This document shows, one piece after another, positions 52,614-59,081 of a stretch of DNA of 64,000 nt; position 1 is the stretch's first letter, and every line of letters starts with the position of its first letter. A model generated the notes under the pieces. That model had not been told where the DNA came from. It did not search any database and saw only the letters and a program-made list of their open reading frames with translations. The position numbers and the translations under genes are program-made. The DNA comes from Chitinophaga japonensis (GTDB lineage Bacteria > Bacteroidota > Bacteroidia > Chitinophagales > Chitinophagaceae): assembly GCF_007830125.1 (NCBI RefSeq), contig NZ_VLLG01000002.1:1806550-1870549 (forward strand). Reading direction: 5' to 3'.

Positions 52614-53522
52614 ATGCAACCAGTACGAATAAGGTCCATCACCGAAGGACACCGGGCTTTTGGGTTACCAGGTCCTGAACATCCGCTGGTAAGCGTGGTA
52701 AACTATGCAGACCTGAAGATGCCTGAATTTTCAGGAGCGTTGACTGTACTGTTTGATTTCTATTATATTTCGCTGAAGAAGGGATTTGCCAACAAGCTGT
52801 TTTACGGCCAGCAGACTTACGATTTTGATGAAGGCATGATGTACTTTGTAGCCCCCGGCCAGATTATAGGAGGTGCAGGGCCGGCGCCCGAAGACGACCT
52901 TTCAGGCTGGATCTTGCTCTTTCATCCCGACTTGTTATGGGGGACATCCCTGGGAAAGAACATTAAGCAATATGACTTTTTTGATTATGCGGTGAATGAA
53001 GCTTTATTCTTGTCGGATAAGGAACAGACCATCGCGAACGGTATTGTCCAGAACATTAAAAATGAGTACCAGTCCAACCTTGACAGGTTCAGCCAGGATA
53101 TTATCATTTCGCATATTGAAACCTTGCTGAATTATGCTGAGCGTTTTTATCAAAGACAATTTCTTACCCGGAAAAAGAGCAGTCACCAGGTTCTTGACCG
53201 CCTGGAACAACTGTTGGACGAACATTTTGCCGGCGACGACCTGATTTCAAAAGGTCTTCCATCCGTCCAGCACCTGGCCGATTCGCTCCATATTTCCAGC
53301 AAGTATTTAAGCAGTTTATTAAAGCAATTAACAGGACAGACAACGCAACAACGCATTCATGAGAAGCTGATCGAAAAAGCAAAAGAAAAACTGTCCACCA
53401 CCGGGTTATCGGTAAGTGAAATTGCTTATGAACTGGGTTTTGAGCATTCCCAGTCGTTCAGTAAATTATTCAAGGAAAAAACCAGGCAAACTCCTTTGGA
53501 GTTCAGGCAGTCATTTAAATGA
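52614..53522 (+). CDS. AraC-family regulator
   Basis: The 302-residue protein has an N-terminal cupin-like region (about 25-130, with FDEGMMYFVAPGQ) and a C-terminal AraC domain (about 200-300, with VQHLADSLHISSKYLSSLLKQLTG and EIAYELGFEHSQSFSKLFKEKT). The ATG at 52614 is 2 bp after the DoxX-like gene. With the SDR gene upstream it forms a likely oxidoreductase-membrane protein-regulator operon. The inducer is unknown. Confidence 0.87.
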   Translation: MQPVRIRSITEGHRAFGLPGPEHPLVSVVNYADLKMPEFSGALTVLFDFYYISLKKGFANKLFYGQQTYDFDEGMMYFVAPGQIIGGAGPAPEDDLSGWILLFHPDLLWGTSLGKNIKQYDFFDYAVNEALFLSDKEQTIANGIVQNIKNEYQSNLDRFSQDIIISHIETLLNYAERFYQRQFLTRKKSSHQVLDRLEQLLDEHFAGDDLISKGLPSVQHLADSLHISSKYLSSLLKQLTGQTTQQRIHEKLIEKAKEKLSTTGLSVSEIAYELGFEHSQSFSKLFKEKTRQTPLEFRQSFK

Positions 53523-53571
53523 AGATTTAAGAAAGTCTCACAAGTCATTGATTTAGGACCATTTGATGCCG

Positions 53572-54708
53572 CTAGTTTGTTTTCTTTATGAATTGTTTAT
53601 CGCGGTACGTCTCCAACCAAAAACCTGGCGGCTTACCAGGCGCATCTTCAAAACGGATATTTAAAAATTGCGCGGTGGCGTAAAAATCCTTTTCGCTGGC
53701 TGCATACAAAGTAAATATCCGGTTGCTGCCGAAATAGAGCGCCAGTTGCCCATTCTCATTTTTGAGCTGCATGGTCCGGCCGTCCGGTAATTGATAAGTA
53801 CCGGCATAGCTGTTCAACACCCGTGCTGCCAGGTCCAATTTGGGCCTTTCGAAAACATATTGTAACCCACGGGCATAGGTTTCATTCTTAGTGCCTCCAT
53901 GACCGGTATTCTCCAGTATCTTTGAATGCAGCCGAACGGATGGATATTTGCGCGCCGTCATGGTGGCGGAAAATTTTTCAAAGGCAGGGCGGGTTAATTC
54001 TACGTCGCCCACTGTCATATATACACGTACCGGGTTGGGCAGACGCTTTTTGGCAAACTCCTGCTCATACTTATACAATACTTCATTATCCCAGGGAATA
54101 GGCGGACTGGCCGCTACATAACCGGTGAACAGGTCGGGCTGGGTGAACAAGGTGTACAAGGTAAACAATCCCCCGGCCGAACATCCCATCAGTGTCCTGT
54201 TCTTGCCATCCGCCTTATAGTTAGACTCGATGAAGGGAAACAATTCCTGCTTCATAAACGCCAGGAACTGATCCGCCCCACCGCTTTGCGGCATCCGCAC
54301 GGAACCGGATAAAGATATCATGCCGTATATTTCAGGCCTGATGATGGCCAACTCCAGTTTAGTGGGCGAATAGTCTCTCAGGCGTAGGCTGTCGTAATTG
54401 ACATGTTCGCCGCTCCAGGTTACACCTACAATGATCAGCTCGGGAATAAACCCATCATAGTAATACTGGCCGTATAAACCAGTAACCAGCGAAAAATCCC
54501 ATTGCGAATCCATTAGATATACAACAGGATATTTTTTGTTAGCTGCCTTGTAACCGCCGGGTAGCATGATGTGCAGTTCATATTCCTGTCCTGCTACTAT
54601 CTTTGAAGTGATCTTCCTCACCTCAGAACCCGTAATGGTCACTGCAGGGTACTGTGCCTGTACTTTTGTAAGTACAAGCGCCATTAAAAAACTGGCAAGG
54701 TATTTCAT
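53572..54708 (-). CDS. Secreted esterase, D-type (Fes/IroE-like) fold
   Basis: The 378-residue protein has a signal peptide (cleavage near VQAQ) and a putative-esterase (PF00756-type) alpha/beta hydrolase domain. The strand VVYLMDSQWDF precedes the nucleophile elbow MGCSAGGLFT (Ser about 196), and ENTGHGGTKNE carries the His (about 271). A C-terminal beta-rich tail (about 295-378) resembles that of serine hydrolases with DUF3471-like ends. The family includes siderophore and feruloyl esterases. The substrate is unknown. It is convergent with the AraC gene at 52614. Confidence 0.83.
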   Translation of the reverse strand: MKYLASFLMALVLTKVQAQYPAVTITGSEVRKITSKIVAGQEYELHIMLPGGYKAANKKYPVVYLMDSQWDFSLVTGLYGQYYYDGFIPELIIVGVTWSGEHVNYDSLRLRDYSPTKLELAIIRPEIYGMISLSGSVRMPQSGGADQFLAFMKQELFPFIESNYKADGKNRTLMGCSAGGLFTLYTLFTQPDLFTGYVAASPPIPWDNEVLYKYEQEFAKKRLPNPVRVYMTVGDVELTRPAFEKFSATMTARKYPSVRLHSKILENTGHGGTKNETYARGLQYVFERPKLDLAARVLNSYAGTYQLPDGRTMQLKNENGQLALYFGSNRIFTLYAASEKDFYATAQFLNIRFEDAPGKPPGFWLETYRDKQFIKKTN

Positions 54709-54898
54709 AGCAGACTATTTATAAGCCGTAAGGGGTTGAATGCTTCCATCCTTGTTAAACTTGGGTCACTTTCACATTACGCAAATGCGTTTTGCCACGG
54801 GATCACAGCGGTATGGGCAATCGTCCTTTTTTCGTTTTAGTCCAGGGCTATTTCCCGACCTTAAACTTTGTACGTATGTATAACTCCAGGTTGGCGCA

Positions 54899-55540
54899 TT
54901 ATAAATTTCGCTTGTTACTTTCAATGGCAATGAACTCTGGCAAATAATCAGGCGTACACCCTTTTGATACCATTTCACCTTTATAAAGGCCTGTTTTCTC
55001 ACCAATGTTGATACACCGATTTCGATACTGTTTTTCATAAACTCCGATCCAGCCCGCTGTGAAATTCATTGCCCATTGAACTTCCGGTGCTTCTTTGGCA
55101 ATGTTAGCTTCTATTTTAGTTAATAATGCTGGTGTATTGGCAGGCGGTGTTTGTCCTGTCCACCTTAAACGAGCCTGGTAATACCAGAATACCCGTCTTT
55201 GCAGAGCCGAAGGACTATTTTCCCATGATTCAATCAGTGCAATTGTTTTCTTGTTTTTCATGAGTTGGTTGGCCATGAACCAGTCCATTAGCTGATTCCG
55301 GTCATCAAATGGATGGGTATGCATATCCTTATCAAGCGTATTGATCTGATCTTGTGAAACACGCTTGTTATCCATAATTAAGATCGCCAATAACCTTGGG
55401 AAGAACTTACCGGTTGACCATAATTCCATAGCCAGGTCGTGATCCGTTTTTATGATCTTAGCAATTTTTCGTAAGTCTCCAAGGTTAGTTTTGGTATTGA
55501 TTTGCCCCAAGATGTTTTCCGCTTTTGAAGAGAGTTTCAT
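54899..55540 (-). CDS. DNA alkylation repair (AlkD-like) HEAT protein
   Basis: The 213-residue protein is all-helical with HEAT-like repeats and matches the DNA-alkylation-repair PF08713 pattern. Trp-rich stretches such as LMDWFMANQL and RRVFWYYQARLRW could contact DNA. AlkD-type glycosylases remove positively charged alkylated bases without base flipping. Many Bacteroidota homologues are single genes of unproven activity, and the typical catalytic Asp/Trp set could not be verified by eye. The gene is AT-richer than the core window and marks the beginning of the accessory-looking stretch. Confidence 0.75.
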   Translation of the reverse strand: MKLSSKAENILGQINTKTNLGDLRKIAKIIKTDHDLAMELWSTGKFFPRLLAILIMDNKRVSQDQINTLDKDMHTHPFDDRNQLMDWFMANQLMKNKKTIALIESWENSPSALQRRVFWYYQARLRWTGQTPPANTPALLTKIEANIAKEAPEVQWAMNFTAGWIGVYEKQYRNRCINIGEKTGLYKGEMVSKGCTPDYLPEFIAIESNKRNL

Positions 55541-55782
55541 TGAAATCTTTTGGTTTGTTCTGAGAAGGTTAAAAATCCGGAGTCAATATAGCCTGTTGCT
55601 GGCAAAAACATTTTATTCGTTTTCAGCGAGTTGCCTGACGATGCTTATTGCCCTATCTCATTCTTGATAAGACAAAATATCACTTTTTGAGCAATTACCA
55701 GCGTGCTTTTCGCCAGGATTCTAAAGATTCCAGCGGGATCACTCGGGATACACGCATTTTTTTAAAGTGGGTTTGTAATAAA

Positions 55783-55811
55783 AAAGGCGTTCAAACGAAC
55801 GCCTTTGATTT
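55783..55811 (-). terminator. Hairpin next to a tRNA-like remnant
   Basis: AAAGGCGTTC-AAAC-GAACGCCTTT has a 10-bp perfect stem flanked by A-rich and T-rich sides, so it could act on either strand. It sits just downstream (minus strand) of the remnant at 55819-55848, exactly as the real tRNA-Arg terminator sits at 58894. Confidence 0.7.
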
Positions 55812-55818
55812 TCTTAGT

Positions 55819-55848
55819 AGTAGCCCAGCCGAACGAATGTCGAACTCT
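55819..55848 (-). repeat. tRNA-3'-end-like remnant A1
   Basis: On the minus strand it reads GTTCGACATTCGTTCGGCTG then GGCTAC, like a T-loop followed by an acceptor 3' strand. It is about 80% identical to 56866-56895. No complete cloverleaf is present. Confidence 0.45.
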
Positions 55849-55973
55849 TTTTTTGGGGATTTGGATGAGTTAGCCAGTTTAATATAGATGTTTAGCCGAA
55901 AGCTATAACTGTCTTATCCTAATTTTCTTGGTTGTAATAGTTGCAAAGAAAGGACGTTGGAGCGTCTGTGTCT

Positions 55974-56246
55974 TCAGCAAATAAACAACTGTTTAGCTAT
56001 CTCCCGAAATTCATGAAACGAATACCTTAAGAACAAAACGCTTAGGTCCTTTACATGATGGGCAAATACCCACTCTCCAAAATCCTTGTCCTCAGTAAGC
56101 AATAAATAGTTATACTGCAATGCCAGTTGAATTACCTGGTCATCCTTTATGCTCTTGGCCGATTCATCTACGGAAATAACTTCAAAACCCGCTTCCCGTA
56201 ATGTTTTGATAGTAAAGCTATGGATATTCTCATCTGCCAGTATCAT
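55974..56246 (-). CDS. DUF5615-family PIN-like toxin
   Basis: The 90-residue protein opens LADENIHSFTIKTLREAG and continues with LLLTEDKDFGEW, matching DUF5615 PIN-like proteins. Acidic residues Asp5, Glu6, Asp58 and Asp60 can form the metal site of a PIN-type nuclease. DUF5615 proteins are paired with DUF433 antitoxins, as here. It overlaps the antitoxin gene by 4 bp and is downstream of it. It probably cleaves RNA when unrestrained; this is inferred from the family. Confidence 0.78.
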   Translation of the reverse strand: MILADENIHSFTIKTLREAGFEVISVDESAKSIKDDQVIQLALQYNYLLLTEDKDFGEWVFAHHVKDLSVLFLRYSFHEFREIAKQLFIC

Positions 56247-56470
56247 GCAACGGCAATGACTGTTTCGTTAGAGATGGCATCTGAAGCATAGGCCAAAGCA
56301 GCCATAATAGAAGCTTCGGTAAGATTGGGGTAAGTCTCAATAAGGTCTTGTACGGAGGCACCTTCAGATAATCTTTGTAAGATTAGGCCGACAGTAATCC
56401 GGGTGCCTCTTACAACGGGTTTGCCTAACATTACATCTGCATTGGATTCTATATACTCTTTGTAGTCCAT
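56243..56470 (-). CDS. DUF433-family antitoxin
   Basis: The ATG at 56470 gives a 75-residue protein with the DUF433 pattern YIESNADVMLGKPVVRGTRI (shortened: GKPVVRGTRITV) and LIETYPNLTEASIMAALAYA, a winged-helix-like DNA-binding fold. DUF433 proteins neutralise DUF5615 partners and probably repress their own promoter. The promoter at 56505-56537 lies 35 bp upstream. The ORF opens 8 codons earlier but the added residues are not part of the domain. Confidence 0.8.
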   Translation of the reverse strand: MDYKEYIESNADVMLGKPVVRGTRITVGLILQRLSEGASVQDLIETYPNLTEASIMAALAYASDAISNETVIAVA

Positions 56471-56504
56471 AAATAGCCTATTAATCTTTGTCAAGGCAAC
56501 AATT

Positions 56505-56537
56505 CAAATTTACAAAATTCGATCGGAACGACCGAAA
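56505..56537 (-). promoter_or_regulatory. Promoter of the DUF433/DUF5615 operon
   Basis: On the minus strand TTTC (56537-56534), 21 bases, then TAAATTTG (56512-56505). It matches the Bacteroidota consensus with one mismatch at -33. Confidence 0.55.
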
Positions 56538-56747
56538 GCGAGGGTAGATAGAAATGAAATTATATCTAGTTTGACATCACCAATGAGTGACATATTCCAG
56601 GCTTATTCTATCCAATCTCTTGTATTTCTGTTGTAGCCTAATCCAATGGCGCACCTATGAAGGCTTGGAGATAATATCCCATCGAATTTATTTTAATATC
56701 GCCAGTTAAGAATCAATTGGGAGACTTGTTTTATGATAGTCTAAATG

Positions 56748-56783
56748 CCTAACAAGAATCGAACTCTATAAATGGCTGTTAGT
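56748..56783 (-). repeat. tRNA-3'-end-like remnant B1
   Basis: On the minus strand it reads AGAGTTCGATTCTTGTTAGGC, again T-loop plus acceptor-like. With CAGCCATTTA just before, it parallels 58808-58852. No full tRNA is present. Confidence 0.4.
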
Positions 56784-56865
56784 TAGGTACTTTGATAAAT
56801 GACTGGAAGTAATGTGAAAATAAAAGACATTCATTTTCAATAATTTAAAGGTCCTAAAAGATTTT

Positions 56866-56895
56866 GTAGCCCCGAGCGAACGGATGTCGAACTGT
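56866..56895 (-). repeat. tRNA-3'-end-like remnant A2
   Basis: On the minus strand it reads GTTCGACATCCGTTCGCTCG then GGGCTAC. It shares the GGGGCTAC end with the intact tRNA-Arg and pairs with remnant A1. Confidence 0.45.
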
Positions 56896-57111
56896 TTCCT
56901 ATGTGAATTAATGGTGTTGATGAGCATAATTAGTTGACAGCAAGGAAATTATATGTAAAATTATTTTAGCCTGATTAATTTCCTTGCAAAAACCTTTTAG
57001 GGTATCCGACAACAATGCAAAAGAACTAATTTCGATACCGGTAATTTGTGAGAGCAGAAACAAGTGACTATAGTAGTATAACTTCTCCCTGAACAAAATA
57101 TCTAACCATCT

Positions 57112-57960
57112 ATGCTATACAAGAAGCCATTATCCATTTTTCTGCTATTTTGCATTTACGATTTTTTATCGCCTCAACCTGCTCTGAGCCAAACACAGGG
57201 TACACAAATCATTACCAGTGGAGGCAAAGCATCTGAACAACTCTTTATTGAGTTAATAGGGGGACCGGATGCAAACGTCGTTTTTATTCCAACTGCGGCA
57301 TCTTCCTTACGATCAGACTCGGGGATCATCTGGAATCCTGATAAGGATGCAAATAAAAAGGAATTCAAAGATGCATTATTAAAGCGGTTTAAACTTAATG
57401 ATCTGACCATCCTTCATACCAGGGATCGCCAGGAGGCGAACCGGGAAGCATTTATTGCAGCGCTTCGTAAAGCGAAGGCGGTTTGGATTTCAGGTGGTAA
57501 CGCCGGGAGGTTTACGGCTGCTTACATTGGTACAAAGGTCGAAGAGGAATTAAAAGCCCTTCTTAAAAGAGGCGGCATTATAGCAGGAGAATCGGCAGGC
57601 GCCATTGTTCAGGGCTCTTATACTATCAGAGGTAATCCCAATAAACCGGTCTTAATGGTAAAGGGGAGTGAAAAGGGACTCTGCCTTCTCGACAAGGTTG
57701 CAATCAATCCGCATTTAAGCAGTGCCAAACGTGAAAATGAATTAGTTACCATTATAGACACATATCCTTATCTCTTGGGAATTGGTATTGACGATGATAC
57801 GGGATTGATTATAAAGGATGGTGTTGGTGAAGTATTTGGGAGCGGAAAAATTGCCATCTATGATAATAAAAGACACAAAGAAGGATGGTATTATTGGTTA
57901 AAGGCAGGTGATAAATTTGATTTTAAGAACCGGGTTCCAGTCAATATAGTGCCGGAATAG
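57112..57960 (+). CDS. Secreted cyanophycinase-like S51 peptidase
   Basis: The 282-residue protein has a signal peptide (about 1-26, ending ALSQ). It has the peptidase S51/cyanophycinase fold: TSGGKASEQLFIELIGG at the start, SGGNAGRF (about 127), and the nucleophile GESAGAIVQG (Ser about 162). Cyanophycinases cut beta-Asp-Arg dipeptides from cyanophycin; related S51 proteins cleave Asp-X dipeptides. Export suggests action on external polymer or peptides. The gene is AT-rich like its surroundings. No cyanophycin synthetase is in view. Confidence 0.82.
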   Translation: MLYKKPLSIFLLFCIYDFLSPQPALSQTQGTQIITSGGKASEQLFIELIGGPDANVVFIPTAASSLRSDSGIIWNPDKDANKKEFKDALLKRFKLNDLTILHTRDRQEANREAFIAALRKAKAVWISGGNAGRFTAAYIGTKVEEELKALLKRGGIIAGESAGAIVQGSYTIRGNPNKPVLMVKGSEKGLCLLDKVAINPHLSSAKRENELVTIIDTYPYLLGIGIDDDTGLIIKDGVGEVFGSGKIAIYDNKRHKEGWYYWLKAGDKFDFKNRVPVNIVPE

Positions 57961-58179
57961 GATTGCTCAGATGCCTTATCGGTACCATTCTTCGCAAAGC
58001 TACCTTGGCTCATAAAGCACTAGCGGAGCTGAAAGGTGTGATTAGGAGCAATTTTTCTTTTGGACCTTTATTGAGAGTCACCTTTTTTCCCTTGGTCCGA
58101 AAGTAGCCTGTATAATGATCTTCAAGGCTTGCTATGTAAATCTTGGAATTAAAAACTTGCATAATTGTTCGATGATGTA

Positions 58180-58716
58180 CTAGTCCACATTCTTGTTAAA
58201 TGAAGCCGCAATTTCCAACATTTTCCTTATGCGCCTTTCTGCCTCCTCTTTGGTAATACCATTATAATAATCCGTCACAAATTGATGCTCGAAGTCTTTA
58301 TGGGGAACTATTTCAGACCGTTGACTCCCTTTCTTCGTAAAAATGGTAGTTGGAATCCCACAAGTATCATCATAATCTAATAATGTACTACTTAACCAGC
58401 CAAAATACATGGCTTCATGATCGGGATTATCAAAATTATCCTTGTAGTCCTGAAAACTCTTTTCACTTAATGAGACCCAAAGCCCATATTGCAGGTCTTC
58501 GCAATGGTCGTTAACCTTAAGAAATAATACACAACGAATGAACCTGTCAGTTTGATCAGAGTAGTTTATCACGCAAAGATCAGAGCCTATCTTTCCGATT
58601 TCTCTTTTTTCGTCATCAGACAAGTTATTATATTGCGTTGGAGAAGAAAAAGCCAACGCAGGCCAGTCCTCGTGTTCCTGACCACAACGGCTACAGATAT
58701 ATTTTTCGATATTCAT
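58180..58716 (-). CDS. DUF2199-family protein
   Basis: The 178-residue protein opens YICSRCGQEHEDWPALAFSSP, with a Cys-x-x-Cys pair (Cys8, Cys11), and continues with acidic, Trp-containing segments typical of DUF2199. The cysteines may bind zinc. These proteins are small, cytosolic and of unknown function; some are encoded near toxin or immunity genes. It lies in the AT-rich stretch just before the tRNA-Arg. The gene stands alone. Confidence 0.75.
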   Translation of the reverse strand: MNIEKYICSRCGQEHEDWPALAFSSPTQYNNLSDDEKREIGKIGSDLCVINYSDQTDRFIRCVLFLKVNDHCEDLQYGLWVSLSEKSFQDYKDNFDNPDHEAMYFGWLSSTLLDYDDTCGIPTTIFTKKGSQRSEIVPHKDFEHQFVTDYYNGITKEEAERRIRKMLEIAASFNKNVD

Positions 58717-58807
58717 CCATTGCTAATTTATAGTTCTAGGGCTGCAATGCTTTCCTAAGGGGTATAAAGATGTACAAAAATACAGTTATTCCCCTTTCAT
58801 TAAAAGA

Positions 58808-58852
58808 GCCCCTAAAAGGAATCGAACTCCTAAATGGCTGGGAATCAATTAG
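58808..58852 (-). repeat. tRNA-3'-end-like remnant B2
   Basis: On the minus strand it reads GGAGTTCGATTCCTTTTAGG then GGC, T-loop plus acceptor-like, preceded by CAGCCATTTA as in 56748-56783. No full tRNA is present. Confidence 0.4.
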
Positions 58853-58893
58853 CAGATGGTTGGAGAGAAGAAGGGGGAAATGCATCTCGAACT

Positions 58894-58929
58894 AAAAAAG
58901 GCTTTCAGCGTCAACCACTTAAAGCCTTT
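58894..58929 (-). terminator. Terminator of tRNA-Arg
   Basis: On the minus strand AAAGGCTTT ... AAAGCCTTTTTT forms a 9-bp stem with a T6 run, 11 bp after the tRNA CCA end. The arms are 58921-58929 and 58897-58905. Confidence 0.8.
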
Positions 58930-58939
58930 CTTAAATATC

Positions 58940-59014
58940 TGGTAGCCCCGCCAAGAATCGAACTTGGATCTAAAGTTTAGGAAACTTCTATTCTATCCAT
59001 TGAACTACGGGGCC
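58940..59014 (-). tRNA. tRNA-Arg (anticodon CCU)
   Basis: The 75-base gene folds into a full cloverleaf: acceptor GGCCCCG/CGGGGCT (first pair G-U), T8-A9, a D arm with GG in the loop, anticodon stem GAAGT/ACTTT with loop TTCCTAA (anticodon CCT), T arm CCAAG-TTCGATT-CTTGG, discriminator A and encoded CCA. It reads AGG codons. A Bacteroidota promoter lies 30 bp upstream and a terminator 11 bp downstream. The adjacent AT-rich side holds sequences resembling tRNA 3' ends, suggesting it has served as an integration site. Confidence 0.95.
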
Positions 59015-59043
59015 AGCTTCCTGCCGGGGCAGAAAGGGGAGTG

Positions 59044-59075
59044 CAAAAGTAAGAGTTTTCACACCAAAATCCAAC
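59044..59075 (-). promoter_or_regulatory. Promoter of tRNA-Arg
   Basis: On the minus strand GTTG (59075-59072), 20 bases, then TACTTTTG (59051-59044), 30 bp before the tRNA 5' end. This fits TTTG-N19-21-TAnnTTTG with one mismatch. Confidence 0.65.
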
Positions 59076-59081
59076 TCCTCC

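Larger units (their letters stand above)
55541..55973. other. 433-bp AT-rich intergenic stretch with terminator and tRNA-like remnant
   Basis: No convincing gene is present. A 79-codon open frame (55648-55887) runs across a terminator and a repeat and is rejected. The stretch holds the hairpin at 55783 and the tRNA-3'-end-like sequence at 55819. Confidence 0.6.
56471..57111. other. 641-bp AT-rich region without a supported gene
   Basis: It contains the DUF433 promoter and two tRNA-like remnants (56748-56783 and 56866-56895). A 62-codon minus-strand frame at 56908-57096 has no family or clear start signal and is not called. Confidence 0.55.

Noticed and set aside
54772..55038. 88-codon minus-strand frame at the end of the AlkD-like gene
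   Set aside because: It is an out-of-frame shadow of the AlkD-like gene and has no recognisable features.
55783..55806. Possible CRISPR-like spacing of repeated hairpins and tRNA-like units at 55.8-58.9 kb
   Set aside because: The repeats are few, irregularly spaced (hundreds of bp apart) and resemble tRNA ends, not CRISPR repeats; no cas genes are present.
55648..55887. 79-codon plus-strand frame
   Set aside because: It runs through a terminator hairpin and a tRNA-like remnant and its translation has no protein-like pattern.
56908..57096. 62-codon minus-strand frame upstream of the cyanophycinase-like gene
   Set aside because: Possible but unsupported: no family, no promoter, and the region is a decayed AT-rich spacer.
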